64,000 bases of DNA from Pseudomonas alloputida (GCF_021283545.2 NZ_CP128540.1:1089501-1153500), one strand, 5' to 3'. Positions 1-7,966 are shown, numbered from the stretch's first letter. A program made the numbers and translations. The notes: generated by a model from the letters alone, not told the origin.

Positions 1-226
1 TCTTCTGGCTGCTGATCAGCCCGGCGCGCTGCAACGTGGCCAGGTGGGCAGAGACGGTCGACTGCGACAGGCCGCAGCGTTGGTCGATTTGCCCGGCACA
101 CACACCGTTTTCGGTGCTGTGGTACTGGTCCGGAAACTGGGTTGCCGGGTCTTTCAGCCAACTGAGAATTTCTCGCCTGACCGGGTGGGCCAGTGCTTTT
201 ATGATTTCGTCGAGATCGAGTGGCAT
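1..226 (-). CDS. ArsR-family winged-helix regulator (C-terminus off window)
   Basis: The first 75 residues are visible; the gene runs off the left edge. The segment reads as an ArsR/SmtB-type winged helix: an early ALAHPVRREILSWL helix, then a recognition-helix region of the form CGLSQSTVSAHLATLQRAGL. No cysteine pair of the ELCVCDL metal-site type is present in the visible part, so I would not call it a metal sensor. It may belong to the non-metal ArsR group found next to metabolic genes. It is divergent from acpH, and the shared 150-bp gap is rich in ATATCG/CGATAT half-sites that could be its operators. The start ATG is the only methionine at the expected distance from the domain. Ligand and targets are unknown. 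Confidence 0.8.
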   Translation of the reverse strand, partial: MPLDLDEIIKALAHPVRREILSWLKDPATQFPDQYHSTENGVCAGQIDQRCGLSQSTVSAHLATLQRAGLISSQK

Positions 227-248
227 GGTTTGAGGCTCGTTGTAGCGG

Positions 249-350
249 TATATCGCGATAGGGCGAAATATAATTCGCTGAATTCCGATATACAAATACG
301 AAGGTGTTCTGAGCTGAGCACGAATCGATATATCGCGTTATAACGATATG
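249..350. promoter_or_regulatory. Cluster of ATATCG/CGATAT half-sites between arsR and acpH
   Basis: The gap holds a perfect 10-bp palindrome TATCGCGATA at 251-260, a CGATATA at 287-293, an overlapping CGATATATCG near 326-335, and an inverted pair ATATCG (330-335) / CGATAT (344-349) separated by 8 bp. ArsR-family proteins commonly bind AT-rich interrupted palindromes overlapping their own promoter, so this is a reasonable operator region. The assignment to this regulator is inference. Confidence 0.45.
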
Positions 351-376
351 TTCGGTGACGATGCTAGACTGCGCTC

Positions 377-961
377 ATGAACTACCTCGCACACTTGCAC
401 CTGGGCGGCCCGGCGCCGCAACAACTGCTTGGCAGCCTGTATGGCGACTTTGTCAAAGGCTCGTTGGAAGGGCGCTTTGCGCCTGCGCTGGAGGCGGCCA
501 TCCGGCTGCACCGGCAAATCGACAGTTACACTGACCGGCACCCAGTGGTGCTGGCGGCTCTGGCACGTTTTCCGCGCGAGCGGCGGCGTTTTGCCGGCAT
601 CGTTCTGGATGTGTTTTTCGACCATTGCCTGGCACGGCACTGGGGCAACTACGCCGATCAGCCGCTGGAGCAGTTCACTGGCGCGTTCTATCGGGTATTG
701 CTGGCAGAGCCTGAGTTGCCTGGGCGACTGGCGCGGATTGCGCCGTTCATGGCAGCGGATGACTGGCTAGGGGCGTATGGCGATTTCGACACGCTGGAAC
801 AGGTGTTCAACGGCATTGCCCGGCGCTTGTCGCGGCCTGAGGGGATGGCCGGGGTGATGGTGGAACTGGAGCGGCTGTATGAGCCGCTGCTGGCGGATTT
901 TCGCGAGTTCTACCCGCAGCTGCAGGCGTTTGCGGCGGTAGGGCGGATGTCTGACAGTTAG
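377..961 (+). CDS. acpH: Acyl carrier protein phosphodiesterase AcpH
   Basis: A 194-residue protein recognisable as AcpH, which removes the 4'-phosphopantetheine prosthetic group from holo-ACP. Family landmarks are the N-terminal MNYLAHLHL, the GSLYGDFVKG segment at about 19-28, the DSYTDRHP segment at about 49-56, and the acidic/histidine cluster LDVFFDHCLARHW at about 77-89 that contributes metal-binding residues of this HD-like fold. Length matches the usual 190-200 residues. It stands alone, divergent from the ArsR-type gene and followed by a REP pair. No strong ribosome-binding site precedes the ATG, but the protein start matches the family. Confidence 0.88.
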   Translation: MNYLAHLHLGGPAPQQLLGSLYGDFVKGSLEGRFAPALEAAIRLHRQIDSYTDRHPVVLAALARFPRERRRFAGIVLDVFFDHCLARHWGNYADQPLEQFTGAFYRVLLAEPELPGRLARIAPFMAADDWLGAYGDFDTLEQVFNGIARRLSRPEGMAGVMVELERLYEPLLADFREFYPQLQAFAAVGRMSDS

Positions 962-979
962 AGGTGTGTGGGTGATACT

Positions 980-1053
980 GGCCTCTTCGCGGGTAAACCC
1001 GCTCCTACGGGCAATGCGCTCGGTGTAGGAGCGGGTTCACCCGCGAAAGGGCC
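980..1053. repeat. REP pair (P. putida type)
   Basis: Two REP units face each other: one at 980-1011 (core GCGGGTAAACCCGC) and an inverted one at 1024-1053 (core GCGGGTTCACCCGC), each carrying a GCTCCTAC-type flank. The pair sits between the convergent ends of acpH and olsA, as is usual for these elements. Confidence 0.88.
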
Positions 1054-1073
1054 AGAACAGGCAGTGCAGGCAT

Positions 1074-1862
1074 TCAGGCAGCCCGCGCCTGCCGACGTGG
1101 CGCCATCTCCACGTCTTCAACCCCGAACAGCGCCAGGTGAATCGCCTGTTGCGCCTGCAACGCCAGCACCGCACGTTCCTTGCCCACGCTACCTATTGGC
1201 TGCAGCAGGTGGATGCACACCTCGCCCCGCGGCAGGGCGAACAGGCGCATAAGGTGGGACACCAGGTCGTCCTCACCAATGAACGGCGCTACCGGGTCGA
1301 TCTGGCCATCACGCAGGTACTGAACAGCGACTGGCTGCACTGACACGCCACGGTCGATGGCTCCTGCAAGCAGGCGGCCATGAAAGGTGCGCAACGTGCG
1401 GCCGCTGGTAGTGGTGCCTTCGGGGAAGATCAACAGCGGACGAGCCAGCCCCAGTTGCCCGGCGATCTGTTCGCGCAGGCGCTGACTGTCGCCACCACCA
1501 CGGCGAATGAACAGCGTGCCGGCCTTTTCCGCCAGCCAGCCGGCCACCGGCCAGTGGCGCACTTCGGCCTTGGACAGGAAAGACAGCGGCGTGAGCATGC
1601 CAAGCAGGGGGATGTCGGTCCAGGAAACATGGTTGCTGACCCACAACATCGGCCGTTGCGGAAGTTCGCCGACTACCTTGACGTCGAAGGGCAGGGCAGC
1701 GACCAGGCGCTTCATGAACAGGCAGGTCCAGCGCTGGCGCCGTTCGATCGGCGCCTTGAAGCCCAAGCGTTCGCCCAAGGCGATAATGCTGGCCATCAGC
1801 ATGCCCTGCGCCAGCACCAGCAGCAGTCGGATGAGGCGGGCCAGTACCCGCAACTTCGGCAT
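1074..1862 (-). CDS. olsA: Lyso-ornithine lipid O-acyltransferase (PlsC family) OlsA
   Basis: A 262-residue acyltransferase of the 1-acyl-glycerol-3-phosphate acyltransferase family. It has an N-terminal hydrophobic segment (about residues 9-30), the catalytic H-x4-D motif at H78-D83 (NHVSWTD) and the substrate-binding FPEGT motif at 146-150. Placement directly downstream of olsB, with a TGATG stop/start overlap, indicates the ornithine-lipid role: adding the second, ester-linked acyl chain to lyso-ornithine lipid. A longer in-frame reading starting at 1973 lies inside olsB and was not used. The two genes are probably translationally coupled. A general PlsC role cannot be excluded from sequence alone. 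Confidence 0.87.
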   Translation of the reverse strand: MPKLRVLARLIRLLLVLAQGMLMASIIALGERLGFKAPIERRQRWTCLFMKRLVAALPFDVKVVGELPQRPMLWVSNHVSWTDIPLLGMLTPLSFLSKAEVRHWPVAGWLAEKAGTLFIRRGGGDSQRLREQIAGQLGLARPLLIFPEGTTTSGRTLRTFHGRLLAGAIDRGVSVQPVAVQYLRDGQIDPVAPFIGEDDLVSHLMRLFALPRGEVCIHLLQPIGSVGKERAVLALQAQQAIHLALFGVEDVEMAPRRQARAA

Positions 1863-2617
1863 CAGACCGCCGCCTTGAAGTGGCGGGCGTAGCGTGGGCA
1901 CAGCTCGTCGCGTTTGAGCAGGATGAACACGTCTGCCACCTGGAAATCCTCGTCCCAGCATGGCTCGCCGCAAATCTTCGCGCCCAGGCGCATATAGGCC
2001 TTGAGCAGCGGGGGCATTTCGGCAATGACGTTATTGGGCAGGGCCAGTTTCGGCAGCGGGTTCTTCGGCTCGGCACGCAGGTGTTCGGTGCACAGGTAAC
2101 GTTCACGCAGGCGCTGCATCACTGCATGGGCCTGAACGCCGCCGTCCTGCATGGGGATACTGGCGCAGCCCATCAGATAGCTGTAGCGGCCCTCGTTGAG
2201 CACCTCGGCCAGTTCGCCCCAAAGCACGGCGATGGTACCGCCGTTGCGGTAGTCGGGGGCGACGCAGGTACGGCCCAGTTCGAGGATCGGGCCTTGCAGC
2301 TGCAACAGGCCGTGCAGGCTGAATTCTTCTTCGCTGTAGAAACGGCCCAGGCTGCTGGCGGCCTGGTGATCGAGCAGGCGGGTGGTGGCAACCAGTTCGC
2401 CGGTGCTCAGGTCGCGTACACCAATGTGGCGGCAGTGCACGTCGTAGTCGTCCATGTCCAGGCCCTGCTCGGCACCTTTGAGCTTGGCCTTGAATTCTGC
2501 GCTGAATACGGTGTAGCGCAGAGCCTGGGCTTCTTGCAACGCCGCGGCGCCAACCAGGCGTTCGGCTTGCAGACGGCGTTCGGTGCTGTAGTCGCCAGCG
2601 GTAGCGATCCGAGTCAT
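1862..2617 (-). CDS. olsB: L-ornithine N-alpha-acyltransferase OlsB
   Basis: A 251-residue GNAT-fold acyltransferase that makes lyso-ornithine lipid from ornithine and 3-hydroxyacyl-ACP, the first step of phosphate-free ornithine-lipid synthesis. Family segments visible are [20 protein letters not shown], the acyl-binding core [17 protein letters not shown] and the C-terminal [15 protein letters not shown] chose the ATG at 2617 because GGAGAC lies just upstream; a longer reading to 2830 crosses the divergent promoter region. Together with olsA it forms a two-gene operon. Phosphate control of ornithine lipids is known in other bacteria, but I did not find a clear Pho box here. Confidence 0.88.
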   Translation of the reverse strand: MTRIATAGDYSTERRLQAERLVGAAALQEAQALRYTVFSAEFKAKLKGAEQGLDMDDYDVHCRHIGVRDLSTGELVATTRLLDHQAASSLGRFYSEEEFSLHGLLQLQGPILELGRTCVAPDYRNGGTIAVLWGELAEVLNEGRYSYLMGCASIPMQDGGVQAHAVMQRLRERYLCTEHLRAEPKNPLPKLALPNNVIAEMPPLLKAYMRLGAKICGEPCWDEDFQVADVFILLKRDELCPRYARHFKAAV

Positions 2618-2694
2618 TACGAGTCTCCATAAGCCAGCCAAGAAGGGTTGCGGCCGGTCGGCTTTGTTGTGCAAAGTCAGCCTAGGTAGACCCA

Positions 2695-2734
2695 GTGTCA
2701 CCCCTGTGAATGTTTGGTGATGCTTGCGTGACAC
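2695..2734. repeat. Inverted repeat GTGTCAC / GTGACAC in olsB upstream gap
   Basis: Seven-base arms at 2695-2701 and 2728-2734 lie in the divergent gap between olsB and the next gene. They could be a spaced operator or a chance match. Nothing else recognisable was seen in the gap. Confidence 0.3.
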
Positions 2735-2777
2735 ACCCTGAGCCTTAACTGAAAGCCCTCCAGCAAGGAGCTGTTCC

Positions 2778-3665
2778 ATGGCCTGGTTGCAACGACTCAA
2801 CGATCCGCTTCGCCTCGCGCCGACAGGCACCCTGGGCGAAACCTACGCCGCGCTGCTTGAGCGCCTCGGCCCGGTTGCCCCGTTCGAACTGGCGGTACTG
2901 GGTGGGCGTGCAATGGCCACCCCGGGCCTGGCCTTCCTGGTGGGTTACCAGGCCGCCCTTCGCGTGCTGTGGCCCAGTGCGCCGCACAGCCTTGGCGCCT
3001 TGTGTGCCACCGAGCGGCGCAGCGTGAGGCCTGCAGACATGCGCACACGGCTGGACGCTCTGCGGCTGTCGGGCTGCAAAGACTTCGTTACCGCAGGCCT
3101 GGAGGCGGAGTGGTTGCTGGTGGCGGCGCGTAGCGAAGCGGCTGGCGCGGCACCGCAACTGAGCCTGGCGGTGGTCTATCCCGGGGAGCCGGGGGTGACA
3201 CTGGAGCCATTGCCGACCCTGCCGCTGATGCCGGAAGTCGGGCACGGCCGGCTGCTGCTGGAGCAGGCATCGTGCGAGTTGCTGGCCGGTGACGGCTGGG
3301 ATGCCTACGTGAAGCCTTTCCGTTCGCTGGAGGATTTGTATGTGCTCGCGGCGCTGACCGCCTGGTTGTATGGCGTTGGGCAGGAGTGCGCCTGGCCGCA
3401 GGGGCTGCGCCTGCAGTTGCTTGGGCTGTTGGCCGGCTGCGCCGAGGGTAGCCGCCAGTGTGCCGATAGCATGGGTTGTCACTTGTTGCTTGGCGGGTTG
3501 TTTGCGCAGTTCCAGGCCTTGCGGGGGGAGATCGATGCGGCGTTGGCGACAGGGCCGGTGCAGTGGGCGCAAGTCTGGCAGCGTGACCAAGGGGTGATGG
3601 CGCTGGCGGCGTCGGCGCGGGAGAAGCGGCTGAACAAGGCTTGGGCTGCTGCGGGCTTTTCATGA
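2778..3665 (+). CDS. Acyl-CoA-dehydrogenase-like protein, reduced (function unknown)
   Basis: A 295-residue protein without strong motifs. Parts resemble the acyl-CoA dehydrogenase fold: a hydrophobic helix ([12 protein letters not shown], about 53-64), a middle-domain-like stretch around [21 protein letters not shown] (split at about 98-118), and a C-terminal helical part beginning [13 protein letters not shown]. Full-length enzymes have about 380 residues or more with clear flavin-binding signatures and a catalytic glutamate; neither is evident here. It may therefore be a degenerate or repurposed member. AAGGAG lies 8 bases before the ATG. It is divergent from olsBA and does not overlap a neighbour. 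The family assignment is tentative. Confidence 0.6.
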   Translation: MAWLQRLNDPLRLAPTGTLGETYAALLERLGPVAPFELAVLGGRAMATPGLAFLVGYQAALRVLWPSAPHSLGALCATERRSVRPADMRTRLDALRLSGCKDFVTAGLEAEWLLVAARSEAAGAAPQLSLAVVYPGEPGVTLEPLPTLPLMPEVGHGRLLLEQASCELLAGDGWDAYVKPFRSLEDLYVLAALTAWLYGVGQECAWPQGLRLQLLGLLAGCAEGSRQCADSMGCHLLLGGLFAQFQALRGEIDAALATGPVQWAQVWQRDQGVMALAASAREKRLNKAWAAAGFS

Positions 3666-3858
3666 ATGGCTCACAGGTTTGTGTGAACCGATGAATCGCG
3701 GCGTGGTACCTGTGGGGGCGGGGTTAGGTGCAAAGCGGCCGGTACTGGCAGCAGAAAACCTGAAAGACATTTCCTTTTATCGCGCTTGATCCCCGCAAAT
3801 CCCAGCCGTTGACGTATCATTGGCCGCCTGACGGCAACCCCTCCAGGATCGCTTGCGC

Positions 3859-4800
3859 ATGCTCGCCCTTCTTATCCAGACCCTGAACATCACGGCGCCG
3901 GTTTTCGCCATGCTGTTCATGGGCGTCCTGCTCAAACGCATTCACTTGATCGACGACAACTTCAACCGCGTCGCCTCGCAGCTGGTATTCAACGTCTGCA
4001 TGCCGGCGCTGCTCTTCCTCGGCATCTACCACGCCGACCTGGCCGCAGCGGTCAAGCCCGGTGTCATCCTGTATTTCATCGTCGCCACCCTGGTCGGTTT
4101 CGCCATTGCCTGGGGCATGGCCATCTGGCGCAGCCCGATGGCCGACCGGGGCATCTATACCCAGGGCGCCTTCCGCGGCAACAACGGTGTGATCGGCCTG
4201 GCCCTGGCCGCCAGCCTGTACGGTGACTATGGCATTTCCCTGGGGGCGGTACTCGCAGGCCTGGTCATCCTCATGTACAACTCGCTGTCAGCGGTGGTAC
4301 TGGCGGTGTACAGCCCGGACCTCAAGTCCGATCCGTGGAGCATCTGCAAGAGCATTTTCAGCAACCCGCTGATCATCAGCGTGCTGGTGGCCGCGCCCAT
4401 GGCTTACGGCCAGGTGCCGCTGCCCAACTGGCTACTGACCTCGGGCGACTACCTGGCACAGATGACCCTGCCGCTGGCGCTGATCTGTATCGGCGGCACG
4501 CTGTCGCTGGCAGCGCTGCGTAACTGTGGTCGGCTGGCCATCGATGCCAGCTTCGTGAAAATGCTCTGGCTGCCGCTGCTCGGCACCCTTGGGGCCTGGT
4601 TGTGCGGGTTTCGCGGGGCGGAGCTGGGCATCCTTTTCCTGTACATAGGCAGCCCGACCGCTGCGGCCAGCTACGTGATGGCGCGGGCAGCCAACGGCAA
4701 TCATGAACTGGCTGCGTCGATCATCGTGATTACCACGCTAATGGCGGCGATCACCACCAACATTGGTATTTTCATCTTGCAGTGGGGCGGATGGATCTAG
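3859..4800 (+). CDS. Auxin-efflux-carrier (AEC) family transporter
   Basis: A 313-residue integral membrane protein with about ten hydrophobic segments. It belongs to the bile/arsenite/riboflavin-type fold, with the AEC-like start TAPVFAMLFMGVLLKR and the glycine/asparagine-rich segment GAFRGNNGVIGLALA in the middle. AEC carriers export or exchange small organic anions; the substrate cannot be told from sequence. A TTG at 3853 gives a slightly longer frame, but AGGA at 3845-3848 is 10 bases before the ATG at 3859 and only 4 before the TTG, so the ATG is preferred. It is followed 56 bases later by the permease gene on the same strand. Confidence 0.82.
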   Translation: MLALLIQTLNITAPVFAMLFMGVLLKRIHLIDDNFNRVASQLVFNVCMPALLFLGIYHADLAAAVKPGVILYFIVATLVGFAIAWGMAIWRSPMADRGIYTQGAFRGNNGVIGLALAASLYGDYGISLGAVLAGLVILMYNSLSAVVLAVYSPDLKSDPWSICKSIFSNPLIISVLVAAPMAYGQVPLPNWLLTSGDYLAQMTLPLALICIGGTLSLAALRNCGRLAIDASFVKMLWLPLLGTLGAWLCGFRGAELGILFLYIGSPTAAASYVMARAANGNHELAASIIVITTLMAAITTNIGIFILQWGGWI

Positions 4801-4856
4801 ATCCTTGACTGCAAATAACAGCAACAACACTGCCTCACTGAGCTAAAGGACACTTC

Positions 4857-6218
4857 ATGCAAGACCAGAGCACGCCCGAGCGGTTACAGCGCGGGCTGAA
4901 GAATCGCCATATCCAGCTGATCGCGCTGGGCGGGGCCATCGGTACCGGGTTGTTCCTGGGCATTGCCCAGACCATCCAGTTGGCCGGCCCCTCCGTGTTG
5001 CTGGGCTACGCCATCGCCGGCCTGATGGCCTTCCTGATCATGCGCCAGCTGGGTGAAATGGTGGTGGAAGAGCCGGTCGCCGGCAGCTTCAGCCACTTCG
5101 CCCACCAATACTGGAGCGAGTTTGCCGGCTTTGTCTCAGGCTGGAATTACTGGGTGGTGTACGTGCTGGTCGGCATGGCCGAGCTGACGGCGGTCGGTAT
5201 CTACGTGCAGTACTGGTGGCCGGACTTCCCCACCTGGGCCACGGCGGCGATCTTCTTCGTGGTGATCAACCTGATCAACCTGACTCAGGTAAAGGTCTAT
5301 GGCGAGATGGAGTTCTGGTTCGCCCTGGTCAAGGTGGTAGCCATCGTCAGCATGATCGGCTTTGGTGCCTGGTTGCTGGGTAGCGGTCATGGTGGCCCGG
5401 ATGCCAGCGTGGCCAACCTGTGGCAGTACGGCGGCTTCTTCCCTAACGGCGTCACGGGTCTGGTAATGGCCCTGGCGGTGATCATGTTCTCGTTCGGTGG
5501 CCTGGAGTTGGTCGGCATCACGGCTGCCGAGGCTGACAACCCGCGCGAGAGCATCCCCAAGGCCACCAACCAGGTGGTGTACCGTATCCTGATTTTCTAC
5601 ATCGGTGCCTTGGCAGTGCTGTTGTCGCTGTACCCTTGGCAGAAGGTGGTGCAGGGCGGCAGCCCGTTCGTGATGATCTTCCACGAACTGGACAGCGACC
5701 TGGTGGCGACCATCCTCAATATCGTGGTGCTGACGGCTGCGCTGTCGGTGTACAACAGCTGTGTGTACGCCAATAGCCGTATGCTGTTTGGCCTGGCCAG
5801 CCAGGGCGATGCGCCGCGTCAGTTGCTGAAGGTGAGCCGTAGCGGCGTGCCGCTGACCGCGCTGGCCGTGTCGGCCTTTGCGACCGGCCTGTGCGTGCTG
5901 ATCAATTACCTGATGCCGGGCGGGGCCTTTGGTTTGCTGATGGCGTTGGCAGTGTCCGCGTTGGTGATCAACTGGGCGAGCATCAGCATTACCCACCTCA
6001 AATTCCGCAAGGCCAAGCTGGCCGCCGGGATCACCCCCTTCTACAAAAGCCTGGGGCACCCGCTGACCAACTACCTGTGCCTGGCGTTCATCGTGCTGAT
6101 CCTGGTAGTGATGTACCTGACGCCGCCGATTCGCATCTCGGTAATGCTGATCCCGGCATGGATCGCTGTGCTGTGGGTGGCTTTCAAGCTGAAGAAGGCT
6201 CGCCAGGCCAAGGGCTGA
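4857..6218 (+). CDS. Aromatic amino acid permease (AroP/PheP type, APC superfamily)
   Basis: A 453-residue permease with twelve hydrophobic segments, closely resembling E. coli PheP/AroP. Matching landmarks are LKNRHIQLIALGGAIGTGLF near the N-terminus, FLIMRQLGEMVVEEPV (about 60-75), GWNYWVVYVLVGMAEL (about 97-112), MFSFGGLELVGITAAEA in the middle and VYNSCVYANSRMLFGL toward the C-terminus. It should take up phenylalanine, tyrosine or tryptophan by proton symport across the inner membrane. Exact specificity within the AAT family is inferred. TAAAGGA precedes the ATG. The gene ends at a long palindrome likely to act as its transcript end. Confidence 0.86.
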   Translation: MQDQSTPERLQRGLKNRHIQLIALGGAIGTGLFLGIAQTIQLAGPSVLLGYAIAGLMAFLIMRQLGEMVVEEPVAGSFSHFAHQYWSEFAGFVSGWNYWVVYVLVGMAELTAVGIYVQYWWPDFPTWATAAIFFVVINLINLTQVKVYGEMEFWFALVKVVAIVSMIGFGAWLLGSGHGGPDASVANLWQYGGFFPNGVTGLVMALAVIMFSFGGLELVGITAAEADNPRESIPKATNQVVYRILIFYIGALAVLLSLYPWQKVVQGGSPFVMIFHELDSDLVATILNIVVLTAALSVYNSCVYANSRMLFGLASQGDAPRQLLKVSRSGVPLTALAVSAFATGLCVLINYLMPGGAFGLLMALAVSALVINWASISITHLKFRKAKLAAGITPFYKSLGHPLTNYLCLAFIVLILVVMYLTPPIRISVMLIPAWIAVLWVAFKLKKARQAKG

Positions 6219-6245
6219 TCGGGTTTGTTCGTAAGGGGTATGCCG

Positions 6246-6317
6246 TTAGGTTTTCGGCGCCTGTGAGATCGAGCGCCGCGCGGGCGGCGCTCGATCTCAC
6301 AGGCGATGAAAGCCTAA
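6246..6317. repeat. 72-nt near-perfect palindrome downstream of permease gene
   Basis: Arms at 6246-6279 and 6284-6317 (34 nt each) pair with only 3 mismatches around a 4-nt loop GCGG. The inner 21 bases of each arm, from CGCCTGTG inward, are perfect, and the outer TTAGG/CCTAA ends also pair. It lies between the convergent ends of the permease and antiporter genes. No U-tract follows, so it differs from a simple terminator; it looks like a dispersed palindromic unit. From memory, similar palindromes recur in P. putida genomes. Confidence 0.85.
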
Positions 6318-6361
6318 AGGCATGCGTCTGGCGGCCCTGACGCGTTCCCCTTCCATGCCCC

Positions 6362-7447
6362 TCAATGCTGCCTCCGCCAAGCACGCACAGTGGTGTACAG
6401 CAACACCGTAGCGAGCACCGGCAGTACATAGAACAGCATCAATCGCTCCAGGCGGCCAGCCAACGGCATACCCATGGTAAAAGCCGCCACATGAAGGCCG
6501 TAGGCCAGGTACAGGCAAAGAAACACCAGGCCTTCTGCGCGAGTGATGCGGTAACCGGAATAGAACACTGGCAGGCTCAGGGCAGCAACGCCGAGCATTA
6601 CAGGCAGATCGAAAGACAGCGCGTTAGGCGAGATCGACAGGGGTTCCGGGGTGATCAGTGCGGTCAGGCCAAGTACGGCCAGCAGGTTGAACAGGTTGCT
6701 GCCGATCACCGTGCCCACCGCGATCTCCCGTTCGCCACGCAAGGCGGCGATCAGCGCAGCGGCCAGTTCCGGCAGGGAGGTGCAGATGGCGACGACCGTC
6801 AGGCCGATAATACGCTCGGACAGGCCCAGGTCGGTGGCCACCTCGATGGCAGCTTCCAGTAGCAAGTGGCCCGCCAGGCTCAGCAGGCCAAGGCCGACCA
6901 GTATCTGCAGCAGCGTACCTGACCAGAAGCGCCCGGCCCCGGACCTGGCGGCGTCCGGGGCAGGGTAGGTGCGTGCGTAATGGCGCGACTGATGCCAGAG
7001 CATTGCCAGGTAACCGGCCAGCCCCAGCAATAGCAGTGCCCCTTCAACCCTGCCCAGGTGGGCATTGGCGGACAGCGCATACACCAGCCCGCTGGCAAGG
7101 ATCATCAGGGGAATGTCCAGCCGCACCAGCTGGCGTGACACCCGCAGCGGGATGATCAGCGCGGCCAGGCCGAGAATGACCAGTACGTTGAAGATGTTGC
7201 TGCCGATCACGCTGCCTACTGCCACATCCGGCGCACCCTGGTAGGCGGCCTGCAGGCTTACGGTCAATTGTGGCGCGGTACTGCCGAAGGCCACCAGGCT
7301 CAGACCTATGATCAGCGGGCGGACGTGCAGGCGCTGCGCCAGGCGCAAGGCGGAGCGCACCAGTAGCTCGGCGCCGCCGACCAGCAACAGCAGGGCGACG
7401 CCCATTTGCAGCAGGCTAAAAGTGGGAAGGGTGGCCAGGTCGAAAAT
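6362..7447 (-). CDS. Calcium/sodium antiporter family protein (CaCA), probable ATT start
   Basis: A membrane protein of the Ca2+:cation antiporter superfamily with two inverted alpha repeats. The second repeat is canonical (CTSLPELAAALIAALRG, then VGTVIGSNLFN). The first reads FGSTAPQLTVSLQAA then VGSVIGSNIFN, with Gln in place of the usual acidic residue of the GTS-PE motif. The only ATG (7405) has no ribosome-binding site and would trim the first helix. In frame, AGGAG lies 7 bases before an ATT at 7447, which adds 14 residues (361 in total). The frame closes at 7466-7468, exactly the stop of the upstream lipoprotein gene. Ion specificity is unknown. Confidence 0.78.
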   Translation of the reverse strand: MFDLATLPTFSLLQMGVALLLLVGGAELLVRSALRLAQRLHVRPLIIGLSLVAFGSTAPQLTVSLQAAYQGAPDVAVGSVIGSNIFNVLVILGLAALIIPLRVSRQLVRLDIPLMILASGLVYALSANAHLGRVEGALLLLGLAGYLAMLWHQSRHYARTYPAPDAARSGAGRFWSGTLLQILVGLGLLSLAGHLLLEAAIEVATDLGLSERIIGLTVVAICTSLPELAAALIAALRGEREIAVGTVIGSNLFNLLAVLGLTALITPEPLSISPNALSFDLPVMLGVAALSLPVFYSGYRITRAEGLVFLCLYLAYGLHVAAFTMGMPLAGRLERLMLFYVLPVLATVLLYTTVRAWRRQH

Positions 7448-7465
7448 GGTCGGACTCCTGTCGCG

Positions 7466-7840
7466 TCAGTCGCTAAGCCCTTGTACTCGCACGCGGGCTG
7501 TTCCGCTACGGAGCATGCCGATTTTTTCCGCTGCTGCGCGAGACAGGTCGATCAGGCGGCCGCGGGTGTGCGGGCCACGGTCGTTTATGCGTACCACCAC
7601 ACTGCGCTGGTTGGCCATGTTGGTCACCCGCACACGTGTGCCGAAGGGCAGGCTGCGGTGGGCGGCGGTAAGGGCGTGCTGGTTGAACGGTTCGCCACTG
7701 GCGGTGCGTTTGCCATGGTGGCGCGAGCCGTAGTAGGAAGCGGTGCCCGTCTGGTCGTAGCCGCGCGGGTCGATGTCATGGCTGGCGCAGCCGGCCAGGA
7801 AAGAAAACAGGGCGAGGGTGCCGAGGGAACGTTTTAGCAA
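7466..7840 (-). CDS. Short RlpA-like lipoprotein (double-psi beta-barrel)
   Basis: A 124-residue lipoprotein. The signal peptide ends in LAGC (lipobox, Cys about residue 18), followed by an RlpA-type double-psi beta-barrel: TGTASYYGSRHHGKRTASGE, FGTRVRVTN, then VVVRINDRGPH and GRLIDLSRAAAEKIG. Full-length RlpA is a septal lytic transglycosylase that acts on glycans lacking stem peptides and carries a C-terminal SPOR domain; this one ends right after the barrel, so septal targeting through SPOR is not expected. The start is TTG with GGAG about 10 bases upstream; no ATG is available before the signal peptide. It lies downstream of gatB and directly upstream of the antiporter in the same frame. 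Confidence 0.86.
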   Translation of the reverse strand: MLKRSLGTLALFSFLAGCASHDIDPRGYDQTGTASYYGSRHHGKRTASGEPFNQHALTAAHRSLPFGTRVRVTNMANQRSVVVRINDRGPHTRGRLIDLSRAAAEKIGMLRSGTARVRVQGLSD

Positions 7841-7860
7841 GTCAGGTGCTCTCCGGTGCG

Positions 7861-7934
7861 ACCATTCGCGGGTAAATCCGCTCCTACAGGGAACGCTGGC
7901 TTGTGTAGGAGCGGCTTCAGCCGCGAACGAGGGC
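7861..7934. repeat. REP pair between gatB and rlpA-like gene
   Basis: Two units in opposite orientation: the first with core TTCGCGGGTAAATCCGCTCC (about 7865-7884), the second GTAGGAGCGGCTTCAGCCGC (about 7904-7923). The second is a variant with a GGCTTCAGCC core. Confidence 0.8.
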
Positions 7935-7966
7935 GAAGCCCTCGCAGCATTACAGGGGTAAAACCA

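Noticed and set aside
2618..2830. N-terminal extension of olsB to 2830
   Set aside because: It crosses the divergent promoter gap and overlaps the next gene; GGAGAC supports the start at 2617.
5891..6429. Frames running through the 72-nt palindrome on both strands
   Set aside because: They read the palindrome in both directions and have no ribosome sites; the palindrome is better explained as a structural element.
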